Assembly: GCA_030549335.1 (NCBI GenBank)
Contig: CM060189.1
Location: forward strand, 34,495,001 to 34,559,000
Direction of reading: 5' to 3'
Length of the DNA: 64,000 nt
Source: Pontederia crassipes
Taxonomy: Eukaryota > Streptophyta > Magnoliopsida > Commelinales > Pontederiaceae
In this document: in pieces, positions 23,314 to 35,619 of the stretch
How the letters are laid out: every line of letters starts with the position of its first letter
Numbering within the stretch: position 1 is the first letter of the stretch
Notes under the pieces: model-generated
The model's input: only the letters and a program-made list of their open reading frames with translations
Databases searched by the model: none
Told to the model about the DNA's origin: nothing
Translations under genes and position numbers: made by a program

Positions 23314-24768
23314 GTTAAATAAAGATTCATATACATGGATCACTTTTTGCCCCACATAATCTTTTACATTGATATTAATGAAGTGTAATATTTTATTGAA
23401 ATGTGATATAATTCTTAGTATACATGCAATACTAAAATTTAATTTTGATGAAAGACAATATTTAATTATATTCATAACATAACATTAAACTATTAGAAAA
23501 TATTAAAATTCTCAAAGACGAGAATAATATATCAAGGATATCAGCAGTAGCTCGGGATATATTGTTATAACTTTCACAAATAATAGTTTATAGCTATCAC
23601 TGTCTTGAATTATTGTATCTTTACAAAAGAATTTGTTTGCGGTCAAAATTTAATGTGCGTGGGAAAAAAATATATTGTGACCAATTATTTTATGGCAAAT
23701 GGATAATTTCTTTCAGTGAGAGTAATGCAACCCATTACAGTATGCATAAAACATAACAAAATTGTATATTCCACATATATATTTATTAATAAAAATAATT
23801 AATAAATTAAGCTAAGATCGGCCAGACCAAATCTCAAATCTGAATGTTCAAATCCATAACTGGATCGTATATTTGGACCGAACCTCCAATTAACAAAGTC
23901 TCGGTTTCGGCCCAAGATCGCATATATGTTACTTGGAATTAATTACAATTCCATGTGACGGATTAAGGGGAAAATTATATAAAAATATAATTTGATATTT
24001 TTTTTGTATATCAGCAGTATGGAAAAATATCAATGAGAAATAATTTTGATGCGTCCAGAATTGTCTACAACCTTTAAAAATTATTTTATAAACTTCTTTT
24101 TAAGGATAAAATGTTCCCAATCCCAAAATTGATGTGCCCAGCATGGCGTATAAATATATTAACATGACTATGTTAATTATACATTATTCATATACTTTAC
24201 AGAGACAAAAGCAAACAAAAAGCTTTTGTTCCAAGAACATTTCTCTAAAAAATATATTTCGATAAATTACTTAATTTTAATTGAAAACCTTAATGGGAAA
24301 AAAGCTTTTTTTTATGTTGGGCTTAAATTTCCTATAAGCCACAGAAAGATTCTCGTTTGATGACATCGGTTTGACATGGAACATCACATTGATTTGAAGA
24401 AAAGCGGTGAATTGAGAAGATAGGAGAAATTGGATTGCACTGAGAAAGGAATCGGTCTAAAATGATGTTTTATAATTGTTAAATTTATCATAACTGAATA
24501 CAAGGTATTTTTATATATTCAGGATAGCAGAAAAAGTGAGCGACCATTTAAATCATGACATGGTTTGCTAATTTGATGTCAAGTCATTCGTTCATACCCA
24601 CATCTCTTTTTTTTTTTCTTTTCATATCCCTGTAAAAAAGTAAGGTGATGGCAAAAGTCTTTCTGCTTATTGCTATAGTTTAAATGTATACATTTTGGTA
24701 AGAGAAATTTAGATGCAATCAAACTAGGTGATGACTAATTGACATAATGTAAGCTGATGTGCATCTTC

Positions 24769-24769
<1 letters not shown>
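23314..24769. other. AT-rich intergenic, nothing recognised
   Basis: No gene, RNA or transposon boundary identified. Confidence 0.5.

Positions 24770-24810
<41 letters not shown>
24770..24810. repeat. (TA)n microsatellite
   Basis: About 41 bp of TA dinucleotide directly before a GC-rich, gene-like block. Confidence 0.95.
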
Positions 24811-24814
<4 letters not shown>

Positions 24815-25265
24815 TGACCTCTGCGAGCGCCCGTCTTCCCCTCATGAGCGCTGCCGCTGGCCCCTTCCTCCCCTCTCTCTATTTTTTCTCTCTCCCAGAT
24901 GAAACACCTCTCAGCCACCTCACCACCATCTCCGGCCTCGACTCTCCCCACATCAGCGACCACCTCAAGGAGCTCTTCGAAGGCGAGGCGGGCCTCAAGT
25001 TATCGAAACGCCAACAACGGGAGCAGTGGTGGCACGAAGAGATGATCGGCAATGATGGGACAATTCTTCTGAGCGTATGCTAGGTGAACGAGACGTCGGC
25101 GGACATGAGCCCGCTCGAGAAACGAAATGGAAGTCGTATGGGCCCTTCAGCTCGCGGGATCCATTGTTGAGTTGGAAGAGGGGAAGAAGAGGAAGTGGTG
25201 GCGGGGTTGTAGACCAAATTCGACCAAACAAATAGAATGAACCAAAAAAAAAAAAAAAAAAAAAA
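24811..25265 (+). other. GC-rich gene-like fragment ending in a 22-A run
   Basis: The base composition changes abruptly from AT-rich to GC-rich with a long open plus-strand frame to 25083. It includes SHLTTISGLDSPHISDH, then LKELFEGEAGL and LSKRQQREQWW phrases, which look like genuine protein text. I do not recognise the family. No ATG with a convincing context begins it; the frame seems to enter through the TA repeat. The block ends with an uninterrupted run of 22 A at 25244-25265. A retrocopied or transposon-captured piece of a cellular gene would explain both features, but I found no matching target duplication. Confidence 0.4.
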
Positions 25266-25402
25266 GAAGAGAAGGGAGCGTCGGATTGCGATCTGATGCT
25301 TTAGGTGCGTCGTCTCACTCTGCGACGCCCTTAGGGGCATCACATGCACATTATATGTTGCTGGATGAAGTTTTATGCCTTCATTTTATATTTTATATTT
25401 GT

Positions 25403-26258
25403 TGGATGAAGTGAGACCGATTGGCTGATGATGCACATTTTCAAGATATTGTAACTGAAATTTTGGGTCGGAACATCATTGAAGTTGGTCCAATTGATTC
25501 TATCTCCAATTGTTATATTTCTTTCATAGCTATTTTGATTGATTGGGTCAATCGACAATAAAAAAGATCGATCAAACATTAAACTAGCATCGCCCCGATA
25601 AAGAGTTTTCACACGAAATGGCTCCATAAATTTATAGGAGCCTATAAAAGACCTTAAGGACTATAAATAATTATTTTATAATCAAATCAATTTTTTGTGT
25701 TATTATAAGTTTTAGAGCATACCTTAAGATTTCATTTGTAAAAAAAATACCTTTTTGTATGATTAAAAGTTTAAAACTTGTAATAACTGTTTTATAGTCA
25801 AATCAATTTTATGCCTTATCATGAGTTTGGAGCACATCTTGAAATTTCATTTGTAAAAAAAATCTCTTTTTCTAGTGATTGAAAGTTCAAAACTTGTAAT
25901 AGGAGAGTGGAAAAAAAATCTTGTTGTGATGTATTTAAAAACTCCTTATTTAAGAAGTTGTATTTACATCTCAGGAGAAGTAAAAAGTTTTTGCAAGAGT
26001 GTTCCTCTTGCAAGAGAAGAAGAGTTCGGACTAGTGGAACTTCTGTTAATCTTGAAATCGAGAAGTCATGATGCATGAGGTAAGTCAAAGTATAAGACTG
26101 AACCACAATAAAAGTATTTGATTTCTAACACTCTTTCTTAATTTTCTTGCCTTGCCTTTGTGTGAATTAGATTTAGTATTAAGTTCATTATATTTGTTTT
26201 GGTCTCTTTCCTGTTTATGTTTAAAATTGAGTCTCTTATGGTGCCTTTTGCTCCTACA
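25403..26258 (+). mobile_element. Probable solo LTR (856 bp)
   Basis: Starts TGGATGAAG, ends TGCTCCTACA and is flanked by the exact 5-bp repeat TTTGT at 25398-25402 and 26259-26263. The 3' end resembles that of copies A and B (TCTCTTATGGTGCC then CTCCTACA). Inside is an imperfect direct repeat with a 116-bp period (about 25676-25760 and 25792-25877). The boundary rests on the 5-bp match and TG...CA ends, so it is less certain than the two larger LTRs. Confidence 0.6.
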
Positions 26259-26263
26259 TTTGT

Positions 26264-27126
26264 GTCATGCATTCTTTGTCTGACACATTAGTGTTTTGTC
26301 AATCATTTGAGTGTCTCCTCGTCACCTCACAAAATTCTACCAATTGATTAACTTTCTATCATGTTTTTTTATGACACATCGTGCACATCAGCAAATGTGA
26401 GGAGAGTTTGACATAGACATTAAATTTAATATATAGCAAGGAATGTATTACTATGAAGATAACCTCCTAAAATTACTAGTAATTTTGGTTAATCACTTAT
26501 AGTATAGCCGCACAAATCTAAATTCAAAGTCGAATAATTTATCCGGGTCTTGACCCAATTAATATTAGGTTTTCAAATTTTTTTTGGACAAAGATGTCTT
26601 GGTTGAAAAATAATAAAATAAAAATTTAAATCTAATATAAAGATATTTGATAATATGATATAATACAAAATTTGTTAGTTAAATTATATATATAATATAA
26701 TGTAATGTACGGTTAAAATATATAATAAGCTATAAGAAATTTAAATGATAATATATATATATATTAATAATAACAAAATTAGAGTTTTATAACTTGGATA
26801 TACATACATACAAATATATTTTCATTGAATAACTTGATTATAGAATTTTAATTATTCAATGCATATATGTACTTTAATCAAATTAGTGTTGATATTTAAT
26901 ATTTGATGAGTGTGATGTTTATTTACTTAAAACATATTTTAGAACAAAATTTGGAATAACATTGAATATATATTTCTTTCATATTTTCACTACTATATAT
27001 AATTAGAATGAAATTCAAAATGTTCAAGTCAAATTGCATATAGATGGAATTTTTTATTTCAAAGAACAAATTCATTTTTATTTGTCTATGACTAAGTGAT
27101 GACATGGATTTCTTACTCATTATTGT
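26264..27126. other. AT-rich intergenic, nothing recognised
   Basis: No gene or element end identified. Confidence 0.5.
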
Positions 27127-28680
27127 TAGGATAGAAGCATGATTTTTTTTTATTTATGTTACAATTAAATAATATAAAATTTACATTTTTAACCTTTTAC
27201 TTGCTATATAAAATTTCCATGTCATCTTAGCTCTTTTGCTAAAAACATAGATAAAATTTTATAAATCTATAAATTTTTGTCTTTCAGCGAGTAACCTCAC
27301 GTAGGCAGCTAAGTTAAAAGAGTCCCTACATGGTGGTACTTGATGCCATTGAGAAGAAGAAGCTCAGGTGGCAGAAAAAGGCAAAATGACAGCTGTCATG
27401 TGAACGCGCGCATACATTCAAGACAGATTTTACATAAATGGATGAAGACACTAGGACATGTGTCACACATCCACCTGCCTGATGAAGGAAAGAGAGATGA
27501 ATCAAAGATAAAAAGGTGGTGTATCAGGCTGGACAACTATCAATGCATCGGATGGCTGAAAAAAAGTAGATGTTACAAAGGACAAGTGTCACAATCAATG
27601 GTGGATAGAACTGATGCCAGGATATAAAAAGGAAAGAATGTCTCAAGGAAGAGGGGGAGGCCATCGATTATCGAGAGGAACATTAGAGAGGCAATGTGAG
27701 GAACCAATTAGAGGGCATGGAGGAGGCCAATCTGCGGGAAGGGGAGAAGCCACTTTGGAGAGGAAGAAAACTAGCTGAGCCGAGAGGGAAAGCTGGAGCT
27801 CTATTCCTAATGCTGCTTGTTGCATTTTGTGCTTTTCCTACTTCTTTTCGATTGCTATTTTTTTAGTTTTATCTATTGAATAATGTTTAGTGTTAGGAGG
27901 ATGATGTTTTATACTGTGATCTCTATAGTTATGTATAACTAATCAGCCATCAAGGTTGGAGGATTTCTTAATGGGGTCAAACTATTTGGTTATGTCACTT
28001 ATGGATTGGATGCATATTTGCTTGATCTGTATTGCTTATTTTACTTGCTGAATATTTTTTTACTTTGGTCGATAGTTGATTATTTTTAATGCAATAGACT
28101 TTCGAGAAAGGGCATATATTGTAAATAGTCTAACGATGAGCTGAGAGGCTAGCTGGTCATAGTGGAGTAATCAACAGGCAAGTCAACTCCAATCTGAGAT
28201 AAATCGAGAGGTGGAGCTCATGGAGGATGACTCAATCATAATCTGAATGCTTAAATCCATAGTTTTGAAGCGAGAGCAGAGAAACTAGAACGTCCCTAAC
28301 ACGAGAGTGATGGGAGCCTATATTTGATGTATTGATGATTTGTTTGTAATATCCCATCTTCCTTCTTCATGTCTAATTTATCCTACTTCTATAATGAGAC
28401 GCCTGATAAGGGTATTTGTGAGACAATTTAGCAGAGAGTCGAGAGGTTAGCTAGCTTTATTAGGAAAATCAGCCAATGAAATAGGGGAGACTGAGTTCAA
28501 GCCGAGAGGAGAGAGCTCAAGGGACTAGTTCTATATGTGTTTGAATTTGTGGTCTCGAAGCGAGAGTGGAGAGGCCAAAGCGATCCTCAATGCGGGAGTA
28601 CTAGGATCTATTTTCATGACTTGCTGATTTGTTTGCATCCAATTGAACTAAGTTTCTTAGACAGAGCTAATTACTATTCA
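27127..28680. other. Retroelement-like region with imperfect 300-bp duplication
   Basis: Starts at a TGTTAGGATAG phrase and contains a TATAAAAAGG box near 27622, followed by purine-rich DNA. Then come two imperfect tandem copies of a roughly 300-bp unit (about 28095-28345 and 28400-28645), sharing GAAGCGAGAG, CGGGAGT-type and TTGATTTGTTTG-type phrases. The style resembles long LTR or untranslated DNA of plant LTR retrotransposons, but ends and target duplication were not found. The 95-codon frame at 27340-27627 has no domain I recognise. Confidence 0.35.
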
Positions 28681-29139
28681 TCCCTAAAGAAAATTTCCTA
28701 ATCTTAATAGTTAACATCATCTGTAACTTAGTTTTTTGATTCATAGTTATGTTTTTATCATTTAACCAAAAAGTTAAAAAAATACACAAAATGAAAATCA
28801 CAAAACTGTTATATTCTTGCAATATTGATTTCAGTGATGTTAGCTTACTTATCTTACTATCAAAATTAGATTATCTTCTTTACATAAGTCTAAAAATAAG
28901 TACAACTTCTCTCTTTGTGGTTTGACCCCGATCTATACATCGAGGTTGTATACTTATAATTTGAGAAGTGTAGTTGGGATTATAAATTTAAATCTTGTTT
29001 ATATTTTTGTAAAAGGAAATATGATCTTCACATACCCGCATCTAATGTGCGAATGTTATTTCCCATACTTGCACAAATTTCTCACAACTAAGATTTTATA
29101 TAATAACAAAGTTTTTACTAAGTTCATTCCATGCTTAAG
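28681..29139. other. AT-rich intergenic, nothing recognised
   Basis: No gene or element end identified. Confidence 0.5.
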
Positions 29140-29430
29140 GTTCTTCACTGATGGTAGGAGGATGAGGACGGGACGTAGGAGGATGAGGAGGATGACAAGG
29201 GGATGTCCGGTAGTACGAGGAGGAGGAGAAGGGGGTGGGGTGCGCGTCCGGGCAGCAACAATAGGAGGTGTCCGGCAGTGACAGTAAGAGGAGGTGTCTG
29301 ACAGTAGGAGGAGGAGGAGGACGATGGGGCGTCCAACAGTAGTAGGAGGGGGGCGTCCGGGAAGCAACATGAGGAAGAGGAGGAGGAGGCAGGAAAGATG
29401 GATGGTTAGGATTCGTTCTTCGACGAACAC
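29140..29430. repeat. Purine-rich GGA-type minisatellite
   Basis: Imperfect tandem array of AGGAGGAGG and GTCCGGCAG-type units. Its minus-strand Pro/Ser-rich frames are compositional, not genes. Confidence 0.7.
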
Positions 29431-29752
29431 ACATATTGCTAGTTAGCGATGTTGTGGAGGCGACGCTATTGTGTCGCTAATGGGGCGCCACATTAATTCA
29501 ATTATGATAGGTAATTATTTATAAAATATGTTAAAATCACCACCAATTAGAGACTCCAGGGATGCGATGCTAAGGTGGAATTTAGCGTCACCATTGGCGT
29601 CGACGTATTGCGATGCTAAACTAGCGTCCCAACTCCGCAATGCTATTGTGACACTATCATGGAGTTGCGACGGCAGTGGCGATGCTATTGTAAAGGTAAT
29701 GTGTCGCTACATATGTGTGACGCTAATGCGTCACAAAGGTGTTGTAAAGTAG

Positions 29753-29936
29753 ATTTATGTATGTATGTATATGTATATGGATGTATGTATATGGACATGT
29801 ATGTATGTATATGTATATATTTGTATGTATATGTATATATTTTTATGTATATGTATATATATGTATGTATATGAATATGTATGTATATGTATATGTATAT
29901 GGACATGTATGTATGTATATGTATATATATGTATGT
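29753..29936. repeat. (TATG)n/(TATATG)n compound microsatellite
   Basis: About 180 bp of TGTATG and TATATG units, resuming after the solo LTR at 31110-31135. The LTR therefore inserted into the microsatellite. Translated frames here (Cys/Ile/Tyr repeats) are artefacts. Confidence 0.93.
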
Positions 29937-31109
29937 TGTTGGAAAAAATTTTTAATGTCCTATAAAATTATATTTTGATGATACAAACCTCGAAAAACTA
30001 GAGTTATATGAAAAAGATTAAATAAAAATGGACAACTTTATAAACTAACCTTTGAATAACTGACTATAAACTCATTAGATTTTGGATGAAACATGAATAA
30101 AAAGTTATAAAGAATTCTGTTAGATTTTCATAAAATCTAATATTATTTAATTTGGATAACCATGCAGAAAGTTATGCTCAAAATAGTGCAGGACAATCAA
30201 TCTGTCGGTCAAAGCAATGAAGACCGATCAATGCACAAATTGTTTAATTCAACGTCGAGATTACACCGATCGATAATCCGGTTGACGCACCGATCGATCA
30301 TCAGCTCAACGGCTAAAATCCAAAATGATGAGATTACACCGGTCGACACACAATCGATAGTTTGATCGATCGATCAGCTGCAGTCACTAAAAAAATCGTG
30401 CAACGGTCATATAGTCCGGCCGACCGGTCCATTAGTGCGATCGATCGGTCTCAGTCTGAGATGAACAGTAATGACTATTTTTCAAGAAAAAAATTGTGAA
30501 AAATTTTCTGGACGAAATTTTCACATATTGAAGCCTATAAAAGTAGTGCCAATGCCTGAAAGAAAGACATCCATCCAAACATTCAAGGAAAACTTCAAGT
30601 TATTGAAAAAATATCATTCTTTTGAAGTTATTATTCTAGTTTCTCTTCTTGTGAGCATGAAATTATAAAAGAGAGAAACACTTGTTTAGATAATTGAGTG
30701 AGCTCCTATGTAAAAGATGTTCCATATCTTACTACTTGAGCTAGAGAAAAGATAAGATTCATAGGAGGAGATGTGTGCTTTACCTCTCAAAGCAGAGAAA
30801 ATGTGATTTGATGTAAAGGGTTCTTCCTTGCCCCATTTGGAACTAAGGAAGAGTTTAGTGGAATCTCCAGCGGTCTCGAGGTCGAGAAGTCGGAGCGGGG
30901 ACGTAGGCCAAGTTGTGATTGAACCTCGTCTTTGTGTTTGATTTCTCTCTCCCTATCCTTCTCATATTATTATGCATATGATATGATTTGATTTGCATTC
31001 ATTTAGAGTTTAATGAATCAATTTTAAGTTTCCGCGACGCATTTTGTGAAATCGATATTTTCATATTTAACACCAATTCACCCCCCTCTTGGTGCCTTGG
31101 GATCCTACA
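29937..31109 (+). mobile_element. Solo LTR, Ty1-copia-like (copy B, 1173 bp)
   Basis: Begins TGTTGGAAAAAA and ends GGGATCCTACA. The exact target duplication TATGT is at 29932-29936 and 31110-31114, within a TATG microsatellite. It shares the start, the late GTCGGAGCGGGGACGTAGGC block and the TTCACCCCCCTCTTGGTGCC end with copy A, and is about 170 bp shorter. The motif-rich section with CGATCGATC and CCGGTCGAC phrases lies at about 30190-30450. There is no internal domain. Confidence 0.87.
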
Positions 31110-31135
31110 TATGTATCTATATGTATATGTATGTA

Positions 31136-31571
31136 TCCGATTGTCGTGATTCTTGTGCGGGTGGATTGCGTCGATCTCTACGACTCCTTAATTTTTGTTT
31201 TGACTGATTCGTCGAACTCACGTCGGTGACCATCAGAAGCTTTTTTTCCTAGGTTCTTAACTTTGCCAACCGACCTCCTAAAATCATAAAAAAAATATTG
31301 AAAAATATGTGTTGTCGTGATCTACGGGAGGCACAAATTTCGTGACGAGACGGTCGGATCTCCAACAATCGTCATTAGAATCCCATGAAAAATGAAGAAG
31401 CAGTATTCCCCCAATTTTAAATTTTGGGAATTGGAGTATAATATATGTATAACATGATATATTAATTTTTTATATTATACAATAGAATAATATAGTTTAG
31501 TATGGTGTATAATATAGTATAATTTGTAGTATAGTATAGTATTATATAATATACTATACAATATACAACAT
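31136..31571. other. Remnant DNA between solo LTR and CACTA derivative
   Basis: No gene recognised. It ends in a TATAGTATA-rich stretch at about 31440-31565. Confidence 0.45.
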
Positions 31572-33176
31572 AATCAGCCCGAAAATCGTCGGTAACGCAA
31601 TTATCAACGGTTTTACAGTCGAAACTGATCCGTCGGAAAAATGCTCATCGCAAATCTATTTGTGACGGTCGAAAAAAATTCGTCGGAAATATCGACGGTC
31701 AGAACCGTCGGAAAAAGTCCCGGTAGTTCGAACCGTCGAAAGTTTTCGACGGTTGCAACCGCCAAAAAAGGCCGGCGGTTCAAATCGTCGAAAGTTTTCG
31801 ACGGTTGCAACCGCCGAAAAAGGCCGGCGGTTCAAACCGTCGAAAGTTTTTGACGGTTGCAACCGCCGAAAAAGACTGGCGGTTCGAACCGTCGAAAGTT
31901 TTCGACGGTCGCAACTGTCAAAACTTTCGACGGTCCTCGCAACCGTCGCAAAGATTTTTTTAAATATAAAAAAAATTAGTGGCCTGATCGGGCCGTGACG
32001 GAGCTCCGGCCGCGGCCAAATCCGGCCGCCAGTAGGTCGATGCGCCTGATCCGAGCCGTTGGGGGCCGGATCCGGCCGCCCGACGGCCGATCCTACTGCG
32101 AGAGGCCGGATCCGTCGCCAGGCGGCCGGATCCGAACACCCGGCGGCCAATCCGGCCGCTGGGGGCCGGATCCAAATGCCCACGGCCGGATCCGGCAGCC
32201 AATGGCGAGATCAAGCCGCTGGGGGCCGGATCCGGCCGACAGCGGCCTCCGGCCGGAGAGAGAAAGAGAGAGAGACGCCGACGCGGGAGAGGGTCGTCGG
32301 TGCGGGAGAGGATCGCCGATGCAGGAGAGGGTCGCCGACGCGGGAGGGTCGCCGACGTCCGGTGCGGGAGAGGGTCGCCGGGGCGGGCCGGGAGAAGAAG
32401 AGGGGGAGAGAGAGAGAGGAGAGAAGAGGAGAGGAGGGAGAGAGAGAGGAGAGGAGGAGGAATTATATATAAGGGGAAAAGATGAGAGAAAACGGGAAAA
32501 GAAAAAAAAAAGCGGGATAACGAAATTTTAATTACCGATGACTCCGGCCTTCGAAAATGTAAATATTAACTATTTTTAAAATTACCGACGGTTGTGACCG
32601 TCAAAAATATATTTAGTTATATATAATGTTTATTTTTTATTTTACCGACGGTTTGAACCTTCGGTAATCATTACCGACGATCGAAACTGTCGGTAATTGT
32701 GACGGTTTGGGCCGTCGCTAGTTATATTAATAAAATACTCCTCATATGATATTATTATACATTTACCGATGATTACGACATTCAGAAATTACGGCGGATT
32801 TTGCGACGGATGGATATCCGTCGGAAATATCGACGTTCCTAATCGTCAAAAAATTAAATAATAATATAAAAAAATACGTAATTTAGTTTTTTCATTTTCG
32901 ATGGTCGTAACCATCGGAAAATCTATTGGAAAATTAAATAATAATATAACAAATTACATTTTTTTATTTTTGACGGTCGTGACCGTCGAAAAATCCGTCG
33001 GAAATTGCGACGGATGGATATCCTTCGAAAATATCGACGTTCCTAATCGTCAAAAAATTAAATAATAATATAAATAATTTTCGACGGTCATGACCGTCGA
33101 AAAATTCGTCGCAAATTGCGATGGATTTCGAACCGTCGGAAATTGCCCGTCGGAAAATCGCGATTTTCTTGTAGTG
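31572..33176. mobile_element. Non-autonomous CACTA element, left end lost
   Basis: The right terminus ATTTTCTTGTAGTG ends at 33176. CGACGGTT/AACCGTCG arrays fill 31580-31950 and 32530-33165, the same family as the 14.7-kb element. The middle (31960-32520) is GC-rich with GGATCCGGCC-type motifs followed by GA/GGA-rich DNA, and encodes nothing recognisable. A short GAAAATCG next to the left array is all that remains of the left terminal repeat. No TNP2 or TNPA text is present. Confidence 0.78.
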
Positions 33177-33393
33177 TGTGATAATAGCACCGAAATAGCG
33201 TCACGATGGTGCCTCATTTAACGTCGACATCCTTTGACGCTAATGTGATGCTAAATTGACGCTGTAGAGAGACAATTAGCATCGACATTTGTGCACCCAA
33301 TGACGACGCTATTGTGACGCTATTGGCATTTATTGAAAGTCACTTTGTGTGGCGACGCGAATTTGTGTCGTCGACATTTTTCTTGTAGTGATA

Positions 33394-34694
<1,301 letters not shown>

Positions 34695-34912
34695 ACAAAG
34701 CAACCTACAACAACCCCAGTAGGGACCTGCGGAAGAAGTTGTTGAGCCAAATCGCAACGCCAAGGCCTGAACTGGTCATATTTGACAGCCTCCACGATAA
34801 CACGCCATCGTACATATTTTCAAACAAGTCAACATTTGACTTTTGTTATACTGCTTCTACATATGGCCTTTGTTCAACACCAACTCCCAAAATCTTTCAC
34901 TGCAGCCCACGC

Positions 34913-34919
34913 TATAAAT
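34913..34919 (+). promoter_or_regulatory. TATA box of DIR1
   Basis: TATAAAT, 74 bp upstream of the first base of the DIR1 ATG, in the context CACGCTATAAATTTTG. The gap would give a short untranslated leader containing CAGCAGCAGCAG. Confidence 0.7.
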
Positions 34920-34992
34920 TTTGCTGCAATATCCCTTTTCAACACTCAGCCAGCGAACAGCAACATCAGCAGCAGCAGACACGGCCGGCGCC

Positions 34993-35502
34993 ATGTCGGC
35001 CTTCCCGTTTTTCTTCTTCGTGTTGCTAATAGCTTCCACCTCTGCCGTGGCCAGCGGCATGGAGTACCCCCACGATGAGAAGCCCATCCATCTGCGTCTC
35101 TACTCCATCAACATCACGTTCGCCACCGTCGCCAGCCTGCACCGGAACTCGTCCTCCAGCTTCGGCAACATAATCGTCCTCGACACTGCCCTGACGAAGG
35201 GGCCCGAGCTGGACGCCAAGCTCGTCGGGAGAGTCCAGGGCATGGGCGTCGGGGACAACCTCCAGGACCAGGGGCTGTTCACCACTTTGAACATAGTGTT
35301 CACCGCCGGGAAGTACAACGGCAGCTCGCTGGCCGTGATGGGAGGGGCCGACTCGCCGGTCGTCGGCTCCGCGGAGCGCATCATCGTCGGAGGGAGCGGG
35401 CGGTTCAGGATGGCGGAGGGGTACGCCATCAGCAAGCTCGTCAAGACGTCGCCTTACATTGCAGTGCAGTTCGATATCTACGTCGTGCCTTACCGGTGGT
35501 GA
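34993..35502 (+). CDS. Dirigent-like protein (DIR1)
   Basis: A single-exon gene for a 169-residue secreted dirigent-like protein. Dirigent proteins guide stereoselective coupling of phenoxy radicals in the apoplast (lignan and lignin chemistry); substrate and selectivity cannot be read here. Residues 1-22 form a hydrophobic signal peptide (MSAFPFFFFVLLIASTSAVA). The dirigent barrel follows: IHLRLYSIN at 32-40, SSFGNIIVLDTALTKGPEL at 55-73, LVGRVQGMGVG at 77-87, LNIVFTAGKYNGSSLAV at 99-115, IIVGGSGRFRMAEGYAISK at 130-148, ending AVQFDIYVV. Glycosylation sites NIT, NSS and NGS are present. The segment between the HLxLY strand and SFG is shorter than in the usual ~185-residue proteins. This ATG is chosen over the in-frame one at 34921 because the signal peptide follows directly and the TATA box lies 74 bp upstream. 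It is GC-rich, unlike its surroundings. Confidence 0.9.
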   Translation: MSAFPFFFFVLLIASTSAVASGMEYPHDEKPIHLRLYSINITFATVASLHRNSSSSFGNIIVLDTALTKGPELDAKLVGRVQGMGVGDNLQDQGLFTTLNIVFTAGKYNGSSLAVMGGADSPVVGSAERIIVGGSGRFRMAEGYAISKLVKTSPYIAVQFDIYVVPYRW

Positions 35503-35611
35503 TGATGTTTGGAATACAAGTTAAAATGCCAAAGATCCATTTAGTGCATGCCCCGGCCGCTGCATATATATCTCAAATTTTTTGGGGGGATCGTATTGTA
35601 ATTTGATCATG

Positions 35612-35617
35612 AATAAA
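35612..35617 (+). terminator. Polyadenylation signal of DIR1
   Basis: AATAAA about 110 bp after the DIR1 stop, preceded by a TTTTTTGGGG/TTGTAATTTG stretch resembling the U/UG-rich upstream elements of plant poly(A) sites. Confidence 0.55.
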
Positions 35618-35619
35618 AT

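Larger units (their letters stand above)
29440..33390. mobile_element. Composite nest around an older CACTA-like element
   Basis: The right end TTTTTCTTGTAGTG finishes at 33390, a CACTA-type terminus. The flanking DNA 33180-33370 has subterminal motifs of the GACGCTATTGTGACGCTA type, distinct from the CGACGG family. Similar motifs (GGCGACGCTATTGTGTCGCT, GATGCTATTGTAAAGG) recur at 29440-29750, so these look like the two ends of one older element split apart. Between them lie a TATG microsatellite, solo LTR copy B and a CGACGG-type CACTA. The left terminal CACTA sequence is not visible, so the left border is approximate. Confidence 0.6.

Noticed and set aside
29135..29434. Proline/serine-rich minus-strand frames
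   Set aside because: Explained by GGA-type minisatellite composition.
29659..29978. Cys/Ile/Tyr/Met repeat frames
   Set aside because: Translations of the TATG microsatellite.
31995..32531. 178-codon Arg/Glu/Gly-rich frame
   Set aside because: GGATCCGGCC and GAGAGG repeats in the middle of a non-autonomous CACTA element; no domain.
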